DNA of 64,000 nt from Streptomyces sp. NRRL F-6676 (GTDB lineage Bacteria; Actinomycetota; Actinomycetes; Streptomycetales; Streptomycetaceae): NCBI RefSeq assembly GCF_000725625.1, contig NZ_JOHS01000011.1:62001-126000 (forward strand), given 5' to 3'. Both the position numbers and the translations under genes were made by a program. Every line of letters begins with the position of its first letter. The stretch's first letter is position 1. Positions 16,053-24,816 of the stretch are shown piece by piece. The notes beneath the pieces are model-generated. The model did not search any database and was not told where the DNA came from. It was given only the letters and a program-made list of their open reading frames with translations.

Positions 16053-16930
16053 CTGTGCTGTCCCGGGACGTCGGTGACACGCGGGCCGGGTTTCGGGGCG
16101 GCCGGGTGGGTCGCGGCGACGGCCACGGCCGTGTAGAGGAGGGCGGCGAGGTGCCGGTCGCTCCGGTCCGCGAGCCAGGCGGCGAGGAGCGTGGTGCGGC
16201 GGTTCTCGACGGGCACGCTGATCAGGCCGTGGCCGAGCCGGCGCGCGACCGGCTCCGGCAGCAGGGCGATCATGCGGCCCAGGGCGATCAGCTCGGCGAT
16301 CTGACCGGTGTCCGTGATGAGCGGCCCCGTGCCGGGCGACCGTGCGGACCACCGCGGGAAGACCTCGCCGACGAGATCGGACATGCGCAGGGAGGAGGCG
16401 TCGGAGAGCCGGTGGGTGCGGGGGAGGACAGCCACCTCGCGCTCGGTCAGCAGTTCCTCGGTGTCCAGGCCGGCGAGGTCGTCCCTGGGCAGCCGCAGCA
16501 GGGCGAGGTCGGCCGTGCCGTCGCGCAGCAGTGTCGTCTCCTCGCCGATCCCGCAGAGGAGCACCTCGACGTCGACGGCGTCGGGGGAGCCGGCGAAACG
16601 GTCGAGGACGGAGGGCAGCAGTCCGCCGTCGCCGCCCGGCTTCAGCGCGACGGTGAGGCGGCGGGAGCCGTGTCCGGCCCGCCGGGCCGCGTTCTCCGCC
16701 GCGGTCAGGGCGGCGAGGGCCCGGCGTCCCTCGTCGAGAAGGGCCGCGCCGGGGCGGGTCAGGAGGACGTGACGGCTGGTGCGGTCCAGCAGGCGGACGC
16801 CGAGCCGGTGTTCGAGCCGCTGCATCGCGCGGGACAGCGAGGGCTGGGAGATGCCGAGCCGGTCGGCGGCACGGCTGAAGTTCCGTTCCTCGGCCACCGC
16901 GACGAAGTAGGCCAGCTCGCGCGAATCCAT
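16049..16930 (-). CDS. LysR-family transcriptional regulator
   Basis: 293 aa. The N-terminal winged helix (MDSRELAYFVAVAEERNFSR, then AADRLGISQPSLSRAMQRLE) is canonical LysR, followed by a two-lobe effector domain. The ATG at 16930 begins exactly at the family N-terminus; the longer frame to 17218 is rejected. It is divergent to the SnoaL-like gene 178 bp away, so that gene is its likely target. Confidence 0.92.
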   Translation of the reverse strand: MDSRELAYFVAVAEERNFSRAADRLGISQPSLSRAMQRLEHRLGVRLLDRTSRHVLLTRPGAALLDEGRRALAALTAAENAARRAGHGSRRLTVALKPGGDGGLLPSVLDRFAGSPDAVDVEVLLCGIGEETTLLRDGTADLALLRLPRDDLAGLDTEELLTEREVAVLPRTHRLSDASSLRMSDLVGEVFPRWSARSPGTGPLITDTGQIAELIALGRMIALLPEPVARRLGHGLISVPVENRRTTLLAAWLADRSDRHLAALLYTAVAVAATHPAAPKPGPRVTDVPGQHS

Positions 16931-17108
16931 ACCTCGAGGGTATGGGAGCGAGGTCTCAGGGGTGTTGGTCGTGCCTCGGCGGACTGGTTGAGTCGGAGGC
17001 GTCAACCGGATGGTCCGCGCCGCGCCTCCGCCGCCGAGACGGCCGCGGGTGAAGGACGCGGGTGACGGACGCGGGCCGAGCAGCCACGGATTCCAGGAGT
17101 ACCGGCAC

Positions 17109-17534
17109 ATGGACAAGGACGAGCGCAACACCGGGCGCATGCGCCGCTTCGTCGAAGAGGTGCAGAACGGGGCACGTCTCGAACTCATCGACGAACTCAT
17201 CAGTCCGTCCTTCCGCAATCACAGCGCGGAGCCCGGGCAGGGCGACGACCGGGAGGGTGTCCGCACCGCGGTCACGCGGCTGCACGCGGCCTTCTCGGAC
17301 TTCCGTGTCGAGGTGAGGAGTTGCGTCGGCGAGGGGGACCTGGTGGCGACGCACAAGGTGTTCCGCGGGCGTCACACCGGTGAATGGTCCGGCATCGCGC
17401 CCTCGGGCAGACCGTTCGCGTTCGAGGTGATGGACCTCGTCCGGTACCGGGACGGACAGCAGGTCGAGCACTGGTCGGTCGCGGACGCGCTGGGGTTCCT
17501 GCGGCAGACCGGGGCATTTCCGGAGCACCCCTGA
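17109..17534 (+). CDS. SnoaL-like ester cyclase-fold protein
   Basis: 141 aa, NTF2-like fold. RFVEEVQNGARLELIDELISPSFRNHS at the N-terminus, then FSDFRVEVRSCVGEGDLVATHKVFRGRHTGE and a final DGQQVEHWSVADALG match SnoaL/ester cyclase proteins. Such proteins include polyketide cyclases but most genomic copies have unknown substrates, and no polyketide genes are nearby. The ATG at 17109 follows GGAG; an upstream in-frame start at 17010 would add 33 Pro/Arg-rich residues and is less likely. Confidence 0.82.
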   Translation: MDKDERNTGRMRRFVEEVQNGARLELIDELISPSFRNHSAEPGQGDDREGVRTAVTRLHAAFSDFRVEVRSCVGEGDLVATHKVFRGRHTGEWSGIAPSGRPFAFEVMDLVRYRDGQQVEHWSVADALGFLRQTGAFPEHP

Positions 17535-17564
17535 GCAGCGCACCCCTGGGCAGCTCCCCCCGCT

Positions 17565-17585
17565 CACGGCCTTCCACCGGCCGTG
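17565..17585. terminator. hairpin between convergent genes
   Basis: CACGGCC-TTCCACC-GGCCGTG, a 7-bp stem in the 64-bp gap between the SnoaL-like gene and the convergent P-loop gene. G/C-rich flanks (CCCCCCGCT and AGCGGGGGG) can extend the pairing outward. Confidence 0.5.
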
Positions 17586-17598
17586 GGGGTGCGGCCGG

Positions 17599-18168
17599 TC
17601 AGCGGGGGGTGGTGAGCGGGCCGTTGTGGCCGGTGAGGCGGGCGAGGGGGTCGCATTCGCGTGGCGGGCGGCCGGTCAGGTCGTTGGTGCGCCAGGCCGT
17701 CACCCACGGCACGCGGTAGACGTCGATCACCGCGTCGATCGCTTTGACCCGCTGGGCGAGCGGGCGCGGGAGCCGGCCCGGCGCGTCGGCGACGAGGACG
17801 ACGGCGTCGAGGTCGAGACCGGGCGGGGCGTCGCCGCGGCGGAAGATGTCGAGGGTGTTCGTCACGGCGTCCAGCCCCGTGGCGTGCGTACGGCCGACGA
17901 GGAGGACGGAGGGGGGTTCGCCGTGGTCGGGGCGGGGCCAGGCGCGGCCGGTGTCGTGACCGCCGAAGACCGCGGCGAGCGTGGTGGTACCGGCTCCGCC
18001 GTGCGTCGCCACCCAGCTGAACCGCCGGGGGCCGGCCGTCGCGGGCGGCACGCCGGGCCGCTGCGGGGACGCGGCGGTCACCGGCCCGCGCAGCCAGATG
18101 TCCGGCCCGCCGGGTGCCTGCCCGGTGGCTCCCGGACCGCCGGGTCCCTGCCCTGCGTTGGGCTGCAT
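17599..18168 (-). CDS. hypothetical protein with a P-loop-like motif (DUF6668-like)
   Basis: 189 aa. A Gly/Pro-rich first third (QGPGGPGATGQAPGGPDIWL) leads into FSWVATHGGAGTTTLAAVFGG, which looks like a deviant Walker A/ParA-type loop in which the usual Lys is replaced by Thr. LDAVVLVADAPGRLPRPLAQRV then resembles a Walker B strand, and WVTAWRTND is a recurring end in this family. I recognise it as a Streptomyces family of unknown function. The ATG at 18168 has GGAGGAGG just upstream; the frame is open to 18360 without signals. Divergent to the TPR gene. Confidence 0.6.
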   Translation of the reverse strand: MQPNAGQGPGGPGATGQAPGGPDIWLRGPVTAASPQRPGVPPATAGPRRFSWVATHGGAGTTTLAAVFGGHDTGRAWPRPDHGEPPSVLLVGRTHATGLDAVTNTLDIFRRGDAPPGLDLDAVVLVADAPGRLPRPLAQRVKAIDAVIDVYRVPWVTAWRTNDLTGRPPRECDPLARLTGHNGPLTTPR

Positions 18169-18404
18169 CGACTGCCTCCTCCTCGTCGGGCCGGTGGATC
18201 CGCACGGCGGTGCGGGGCGCCCGGAATCGGGCACGAGTTCTTGGGACGAAAATGTCACGTCCCGGTGACGCCAGGCACGGAAAACAAGCGCGAGACTCAA
18301 CACCGTACGCGAATGAGGATCTTGGAGCCGAGGGAGCGTACGGTTCCCGGCAGTCTTCACGATCCCCCTCCCGCTCCGCCGCCGAACGACCCGAGTGAGG
18401 AACG

Positions 18405-19940
18405 ATGTCTCGACTCCACCGCGAACACAAGCGGAGCCGCTCCACAGCGGGGGCCGTGTCCACGGGGCGCAACGGCGCCGCGGTGACCCCGATCGAGGTC
18501 CGGGTGCCGACGCAGCGGGAGCCGGTGCCGGGCGGGGGCGCGACGGTCGGCGGCATGCCGGTCGTCGCGGGTACGGGGGAGTCGGTCCAGGAGGCCGTCC
18601 TCAACCATCTGCACCGCCTCACCCTCGCCACCGGGCATCCCGTTCTGGCGACGGTCCACGACGAACGCATCGGGTACGTGATCCCGCTGCGGATCCACGT
18701 GGACGGTTCGAGCACGTACGCGGGTCAGCCGGAGCGGTTCGCGGCCGTGGTGCCGGCGCCCGCCCCGGCGTCTGCGCCCGCCCCGGCGCCGGTGACCGCG
18801 CCGGGACCCCGGCGCGACAAGGCGACGCACGCGCTGCGGGCGGTGGAGGAACGGGCGGTGCGGGATCGGGCGGCGAGTGCGCCGGCCGCCGCGGCGGCGC
18901 CCGCGATCGCGCCCGCGATCGCGCCCGCCGAACCGGCGGTGGCGGCCCAGGGGCCGGCCGACGGCGCGCGGCAGGACGAGGACGGGCGCGCCGAGGAGGC
19001 CCGGTCGGAGGCGGCGTCCGCCGGGCACACCGTGGCGACCTTCATGCTGCGGGCGGTCCCCGAGCAGGCGCCGCTGATCACGACCACCGCCTCGGGGCTC
19101 GCCCAGGACCTGTCCGCGGGGCCCGTCGCCCCCGCGAGCAGCCCGCAGCCCCCGGTGCCGGGCACGGTTCAGCCCCCGCGGGGGGAGTTCGGTCCCCCAC
19201 CGGTCACGTCGGCCCCGAACCCGGCTCCTGCTCCGGCTCCGGCTCCGGCTCCGGAGCCGACCTCGGCTGCCGCGCCGGCTGCCCCCGCGCCGAAGCCCGC
19301 TCCCGTCACCCCCGACCCCGCATCCGACCCGGAGTTCTCCGCCCCGGCCTGGAAGCCCACCCCCGCGCCGCGCACCGTCCCCGTGGAGGAGGTCAAGGAA
19401 CCGCCCGTGCGGGAGTTCGACTCCGTCGTCGACGTGGTGCTGGAGCCCGATCCCGGAAACCCGCCGAGCGCCTCCGACGGGCCGTTCGCGGCCCCCATGG
19501 CGCGGATCGGCGAGGCGGTGCGGCAGGGCCGTGTCGACGAGGCGGCGGCGCTCGCCGAGGAGACGGTCGCGGAGGCCACGGAGACGCACGGCACCGAGCA
19601 CCCGGAGGTGCTGCGGCTGCGCGAACTCACCGCGTACATCGCCTATCTGGCCGGGGACCCGCTCCGCTCGTTCCACCTCTCCCTCGACCTCGCCCGGCTC
19701 CACCACCGCCTGCACGACGCACGCGCCGCGTACGGCAACGTGCAGAGCGCGGCCGCCGCCTGGCGCGCGGTGCGCGACCCGCTCCAGGGACTGCACCTGG
19801 GCCGCGACCTGATCGGCACGTGGACCGAACTCGCCGCGCACGAGGGCCCCGCCGCCGACGACCTGGAGCAGCTCGAGTCGGCCCGCAACCGCATGACCCG
19901 CCTCGCCGAACGCGCCCGCGCGCTCGACGAGGAGCGCTAG
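18405..19940 (+). CDS. large Ala/Pro-rich protein with C-terminal TPR-like region
   Basis: 511 aa. The N-terminal 110 residues form a conserved-looking globular piece (SVQEAVLNHLHRLTLATGHP then VLATVHDERIGYVIPLRIHVDG), followed by about 250 residues of low-complexity linker rich in PAPAPAP. The C-terminal 150 residues are helical, with VDEAAALAEETVAEATETHG-EHPEVLRLRELTAYIAYLAGD, typical of tetratricopeptide tandem helices in Streptomyces regulators. No signal peptide. It is divergent from the P-loop hypothetical and the two may be functionally linked. GAGG precedes the ATG. Confidence 0.7.
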   Translation: MSRLHREHKRSRSTAGAVSTGRNGAAVTPIEVRVPTQREPVPGGGATVGGMPVVAGTGESVQEAVLNHLHRLTLATGHPVLATVHDERIGYVIPLRIHVDGSSTYAGQPERFAAVVPAPAPASAPAPAPVTAPGPRRDKATHALRAVEERAVRDRAASAPAAAAAPAIAPAIAPAEPAVAAQGPADGARQDEDGRAEEARSEAASAGHTVATFMLRAVPEQAPLITTTASGLAQDLSAGPVAPASSPQPPVPGTVQPPRGEFGPPPVTSAPNPAPAPAPAPAPEPTSAAAPAAPAPKPAPVTPDPASDPEFSAPAWKPTPAPRTVPVEEVKEPPVREFDSVVDVVLEPDPGNPPSASDGPFAAPMARIGEAVRQGRVDEAAALAEETVAEATETHGTEHPEVLRLRELTAYIAYLAGDPLRSFHLSLDLARLHHRLHDARAAYGNVQSAAAAWRAVRDPLQGLHLGRDLIGTWTELAAHEGPAADDLEQLESARNRMTRLAERARALDEER

Positions 19941-19959
19941 CCGGAGCGCGACGCCCCGG

Positions 19960-20596
19960 CTCGTGCGGCGAGTGCCGCCCGCTGGGTTGCCGTTCCGGCG
20001 AGCGGGGTGAGGCCCGGCGCCCCCGGGCGCGGCGGGCTGGAGGCTGGGAGGTTGCCCGGCCGCTGGCTCGTGCGGCGGAAGACTCGCGCTGGGCTGCCGT
20101 TCCGGCGTGCTGGGTGGGGCCCGGCGTCCCCGGGTGCGGCGGGCCGGAGGCCGGGAGGCTGCCCGCTCCCATCTCGTGCGGCGGAAGCCTCGCGCTGGGC
20201 CGCCGTTCCGGCGCGCGGGGTGAGACCCGGCGCCCCTGGGCGCGACGGTTGGAGGCTGGGAGGTTGCCCGGCCGCTGGCTCGTGCGGCGGAAGCCTCGGC
20301 GTCAGGCGGTCCTTCCGGCGCGCTGGGTGAGATGCGGCGTTCCTGGGTGCGGCGGGCCGGAGGCCGGGAGGCTGCCCGCTCCCGGCTCGTGCGCCGGAAA
20401 CCTTGCGTCGGGCCGCGGCTCCCGCGCGCTGGGTGAGACCCGGCGTTCCTGGGTGTGGCGGGTCGCAGGCTGGGAGGTTGCCCGGCTCCCGGATCGTGGG
20501 GCGGAAACCTCGCGCCGAGCCGCGGCTCCCGCGCGCTGGGTGAGAAGCGGTGGGCCGGGTGCGGCGTGCCCGGGCTGGGAGGTCGTCCCGGGGCCG
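19960..20596. repeat. 106-107 bp tandem repeat array, six units
   Basis: Units start at CTCGTGCGGCGGAAG-like sequence at 19960, 20067, 20173, 20279, 20386 and 20493. Each carries the same order: CTCGTGCGGCG, a GCTGGGCCGCCGTTCCGGCG block, GGTGAGACCCGGCG, then GGCTGGAGGCTGGGAGGTTG CC. Because the period is not a multiple of three, the array cannot be a repeat-protein gene. It fills the gap between the convergent TPR gene and rarD. Confidence 0.85.
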
Positions 20597-20722
20597 GAAA
20601 AGCAACCCGTACCGGGAAAGCAACCCGTACCGGGAAAGCAACCCGGACCGGGAGGCCGCCCCGGACCGGGAGGCCGCCCCGGATCGGGAGGCCGCCCCGG
20701 GCCGGGAGTCCGGCCCGGAGCC
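20597..20722. repeat. 18-bp tandem repeat, seven units
   Basis: Three units of GGAAAGCAACCCGTACCG (the first with one extra A, the third GGACCG) pass directly into four units of GGAGGCCGCCCCGGACCG. Unit starts: 20597, 20615, 20633, 20651, 20669, 20687, 20705. It adjoins the 106-bp array with no spacer. Downstream, GGAAGCCGTTCGCC is repeated at about 20747-20780. Confidence 0.85.
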
Positions 20723-20816
20723 GCCTCCCGCCGTAAGCCTCTCGTCGGAAGCCGTTCGCCCGGAAGCCGTTCGCCGGAAGCCGCCCGGCGGAGCCGTGGC
20801 CGGCGGTGTCGCTGCC

Positions 20817-20857
20817 GTTCGCCTTCGCTTCGCCTTCGCTTCGCCTTCGCTTCGCCT
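20817..20857. repeat. 11-bp tandem repeat
   Basis: CGCCTTCGCTT occurs in three perfect copies (20820, 20831, 20842) plus a partial fourth, ending 9 bp before the rarD stop codon. The end of a stacked repeat block. Confidence 0.85.
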
Positions 20858-20865
20858 CGCCGCGC

Positions 20866-21903
20866 TCAGCGGCTCGGGGCTCCCTCGGCGTCCTCCGGGT
20901 GGGTCGCGGGCTCCGCCCGGAGGGCCGGCTCCGGGGACCCGGGGGCCGTGGGACCGCCGGAGGCAACCCGTGTCGCCCGGTGCCGCAGGGCCGTTCGGCG
21001 GGCCGTGCGCAGCGCGTCCCAGGTCAGGACGACCAGGGCCACCCAGACCAGGGCGAACCCCGCCCACCGCTCCGGCGGCATCTCCTCGTGGAAGTAGAGG
21101 ATGCCCAGCAGGAACTGGAAGACCGGCGTCAGGTACTGCAACAGCCCCAGCGTCGACAGCGGCACGCGGATCGCGGCGGCGCCGAAGCACACCAGCGGCA
21201 GCGCGGTCACCAGACCGGCCGCGGCGAGCAGCGCGGCGTGCCCGGGGCCGTGCGAGACGAACGTCGAACCGCCGTGCGCGCCCAGCCACACCAGGTAGGC
21301 GAGCGCCGGCAGGAACTGCACGGCGGTCTCCGCGGCCAGCGACTCGATGCCGCCGAGGTTGACCTTCTTCTTCACCAGCCCGTACGTGGCGAACGAGAAG
21401 GCGAGGCAGAGCGAGATCCACGGCGGCCGGCCGTAGCCGACGGTGAGGACGACCACCGCGAGGACGCCCGTCCCGACCGCCGCCCACTGCGCGGGCCGCA
21501 GCCGCTCCTTCAGCAGCAGCACGCCCATCGCGATGGTGACCAGCGGGTTGATGAAGTAGCCGAGCGAGGCCTCGACGACGTGCCCGGAGTTCACCGCCCA
21601 GATGTAGACGCCCCAGTTGACGGTGATGACGGCGGCGGCGACCGTGACGAGACCCAGCCGCTTCGGCGACCGCAGCAGCTCGCCCGCCCACGCCCAGCGG
21701 CGCAGCACGAGCAGCGCCACCCCGACGATCCCGAGCGACCAGACCATGCGGTGGGCGAGGATCTCCACCGCGCCGGCCGGCTTCAGCAGCGGCCAGAACA
21801 GGGGGACGAGGCCCCACATGCCGTACGCGGCGAAGCCGTTGAGGAGGCCCGCGCGCGATTCGCCGCCGGCCCCCGTCGATCCCTTGGTCGCCTGCCCGGC
21901 CAC
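20866..21903 (-). CDS. rarD: RarD-type EamA-family transporter
   Basis: 345 aa with about ten membrane spans. GFAAYGMWGLVPLFWPLLKP at the N-terminus and AHRMVWSLGIVGVALLVL are the RarD signature; NWGVYIWAVNSGHVVEASLGYFINPL is the conserved central block, and LLQYLTPVFQFLLGILYFHE the second EamA repeat. RarD homologues are drug/metabolite permeases of unknown substrate. The GTG at 21903 is preferred over the ATG at 21972 because AGGAGG lies 5 bp upstream of it. The C-terminus is a charged, disordered tail. Confidence 0.88.
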   Translation of the reverse strand: MAGQATKGSTGAGGESRAGLLNGFAAYGMWGLVPLFWPLLKPAGAVEILAHRMVWSLGIVGVALLVLRRWAWAGELLRSPKRLGLVTVAAAVITVNWGVYIWAVNSGHVVEASLGYFINPLVTIAMGVLLLKERLRPAQWAAVGTGVLAVVVLTVGYGRPPWISLCLAFSFATYGLVKKKVNLGGIESLAAETAVQFLPALAYLVWLGAHGGSTFVSHGPGHAALLAAAGLVTALPLVCFGAAAIRVPLSTLGLLQYLTPVFQFLLGILYFHEEMPPERWAGFALVWVALVVLTWDALRTARRTALRHRATRVASGGPTAPGSPEPALRAEPATHPEDAEGAPSR

Positions 21904-21985
21904 CGGCGCCTCCTCTCGCGCGCTGCTCCGCACGACTGTTCGGTACGGCCGCCTCGTACGACCCTTTCGCAAGGTAACGCCGGAA

Positions 21986-22035
21986 ACCCCCGCCTGTCAT
22001 GCCCGTATCGGCATACGGTCATGACAGGCGGGGGT
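21986..22035. terminator. 50-bp near-perfect hairpin
   Basis: Two 23-bp arms (21986-22008 and 22013-22035) pair with one mismatch around a CGGC tetraloop; the arms begin ACCCCCGCCTGTCATG. It lies 89 bp downstream of the qorB-like stop and upstream of rarD on the same strand, so it should end the qorB transcript before rarD. Confidence 0.75.
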
Positions 22036-22123
22036 CTCCCCGGAAGCAGCGGAGGTCACCGCGGAACCGTCGGCGTCGGAGGCCGTCCCCGAACCGTCGG
22101 AGGACACCTCACGGCGCCGCGGT

Positions 22124-22978
22124 TCAGCCCTTGAGCGCCACCGCGATCGCGTCGGCCAGCGGCGTGGTCGGACGGCCGGCCAGCCGGGACAGATCGCCGG
22201 TCGAGACCACCAGCTCGCCCTTGGCGATGGCGGCGTCCACCCCCGCCAGCATCACGGCGAAGGGCTCGGGGACCCCGGCGCCGGTCAGGATGCCCGTGTA
22301 CTCCTCGGTGGAGACGGGGGTGTAGCGGATCTCCTTGCCGGTCTGCCGGCCCACCTCGGCCGCGAACTCGGCGAAGCCCCACGCCTCGTCGCCGCCCAGC
22401 TCGTACGTCTTGTTCTCGTGGCCCTCGCCGGTCAGCACCGCCACCGCGGCGGCCGCGTAGTCGGCGCGCGAGGCCGAGGAGAGCCGGCCGTCGCCCGCCG
22501 CCTGGACGACCGCGCCGTGCTCCAGGACGGGGGCGAGCTGCTCGGTGTAGTTCTCGTGGTACCAGCCGTTGCGCAGCAGCGCGTACGGCACACCGGAGGT
22601 CAGCAGCACCTGCTCGGTGGCCCGGTGGTCGTCGGCGAGCGAGGCCTTCAGGCTGTCCGGGGCGCTGGTGTAGGCGAGCAGGGCGACCCCGGCGGCGCGG
22701 GCGGCCTCGATGACGACCGTGTGCTGCTGGACCCGGCCCTTGGCGAACTCGTTGCCGGAGATCAGCAGCACCTTGTCGCCGGCCGAGAACAGGCCGTCGA
22801 AGGTCTCGGGCGCGTTGTAGTCGGCGACGGCCAGGCGTACGCCGCGCGCCGCCAGGTCGGCGGCCCGGGACTCGTCGCGCACGACGGCGGTGACCTGGTC
22901 TGCCGGAACCTTCTCCAGCAGCTGCTCCACGACGTGCCGGCCGAGGTGTCCGGTGGCTCCGGTGACGACGATGCTCAT
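22124..22978 (-). CDS. NmrA/QorB-type NAD(P)H:quinone oxidoreductase
   Basis: 284 aa. An atypical short-chain dehydrogenase with the NADP loop VVTGATGHLGRHVVEQLL at the N-terminus, SAPDSLKASLADDHRATEQV where the active-site region lies, and LRNGWYHENYT, all typical of YtfG/QorB. Family members reduce quinones with NADPH in the cytosol. It is divergent to an HxlR regulator, the same pairing as ytfG/ytfH in other bacteria, which strengthens both calls. Confidence 0.85.
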   Translation of the reverse strand: MSIVVTGATGHLGRHVVEQLLEKVPADQVTAVVRDESRAADLAARGVRLAVADYNAPETFDGLFSAGDKVLLISGNEFAKGRVQQHTVVIEAARAAGVALLAYTSAPDSLKASLADDHRATEQVLLTSGVPYALLRNGWYHENYTEQLAPVLEHGAVVQAAGDGRLSSASRADYAAAAVAVLTGEGHENKTYELGGDEAWGFAEFAAEVGRQTGKEIRYTPVSTEEYTGILTGAGVPEPFAVMLAGVDAAIAKGELVVSTGDLSRLAGRPTTPLADAIAVALKG

Positions 22979-23053
22979 GGTGGGGTGCTCTCCTGTGGGG
23001 TGTGCGGGTCTTCGCTGGCACCACTCACCCTAGGAGCTGCACTAACCAAAAGA

Positions 23054-23080
23054 CAGTACCCACTTTGAAGTAAGGTACTG
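23054..23080. promoter_or_regulatory. palindromic operator between qorB-like and HxlR genes
   Basis: CAGTACC and GGTACTG (7-bp arms) enclose ACTTTGAAGT, itself an inverted repeat. The site ends 22 bp before the HxlR ATG and is 76 bp upstream of the qorB-like ATG, so one bound dimer could regulate both genes. Confidence 0.65.
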
Positions 23081-23101
23081 GTGTCGGGGTACGGTTGCGG
23101 T

Positions 23102-23608
23102 ATGGCAGCGAGCAGGGCAACGGGCGGAACGCACAGGGTGGATGCCGTGGGTGAGGCGATGTGCCCCCACCGCCTCGTCCTGGAACACGTGACCAGTCGC
23201 TGGGCCGTCCTCGTGCTCACCGCGCTGCTGGACCGCCCCTACCGCTTCGGCGAGCTGCGCCGCGAGGTGAACGGGGCCGGCGGCCGGGCCGTCAGCGAGA
23301 AGATGCTCGCGCAGACGTTGCAGACCCTGGAGCGCGACGGCCTGGTCCACCGGGACGCCAAGCCGGTGATCCCGCCCCGCGTCGACTACTGGCTGACGGA
23401 CCTGGGCCGCGAGGCGGCGGAGCAGGTACGCGCGCTCGCCCTGTGGTCGAAGCGGCGCATGGACGACGTACAACGCGCCCGCACCACGTACGACGAGGCG
23501 CGCGCGGCGCACGACAAGGCGCGCGACGAGCCGCCCGCCGTCCCGTCCGACGAGACCCGAGCCGCACACGACGAAGCCCGGGCCGCGATCGCGGCCCGGG
23601 CCTCCTGA
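23102..23608 (+). CDS. HxlR-family transcriptional regulator
   Basis: 168 aa from the ATG at 23102. HxlR core: CPHRLVLEHVTSRWAVLVLT, then RFGELRREVNGAGGRAVSEKMLAQTLQTLERDGLV and the wing DYWLTDLGREAAEQV. The single Cys in EAMCPHR is at the position used as redox sensor in YodB/QorR-type members. The C-terminal 50 residues are a charged helical extension (ARTTYDEARAAHDKARDEP) with repeated DEARAAHD, unusual for the family. Likely represses the divergent oxidoreductase gene and itself. Confidence 0.88.
   Translation: MAASRATGGTHRVDAVGEAMCPHRLVLEHVTSRWAVLVLTALLDRPYRFGELRREVNGAGGRAVSEKMLAQTLQTLERDGLVHRDAKPVIPPRVDYWLTDLGREAAEQVRALALWSKRRMDDVQRARTTYDEARAAHDKARDEPPAVPSDETRAAHDEARAAIAARAS
23576..23601. 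terminator. 26-bp perfect palindrome at the HxlR 3' end
   Basis: GCCCGGGCCGCGATCGCGGC plus CCGGGC is fully self-complementary and ends 5 bp before the TGA. It would fold in both transcripts at this convergent junction with korB, so it may serve as a bidirectional terminator embedded in the coding sequence. Confidence 0.55.
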
Positions 23609-23637
23609 GGCAAGTACCGGAAAGGCCGGCGGCCGGC

Positions 23638-24808
<1,171 letters not shown>

Positions 24809-24816
<8 letters not shown>

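Noticed and set aside
17109..17534. Start of a polyketide gene cluster, from the SnoaL-like protein
   Set aside because: No synthase, acyl carrier or tailoring genes nearby; SnoaL-like folds are widespread outside polyketide clusters.
19960..20857. CRISPR array
   Set aside because: Units are contiguous without unique spacers, three different periods occur, and no cas gene is in the window.
20866..21972. ATG at 21972 as the rarD start
   Set aside because: It adds a basic, non-conserved lead; GTG at 21903 has AGGAGG 5 bp upstream and starts near the first membrane span.
18357..22000. Leftward frames of 869 and 687 codons through the repeat block
   Set aside because: The repeat period (106-107 bp) is not a multiple of three, so repeated units fall in different frames; they also overlap the TPR gene and rarD antisense or out of frame.
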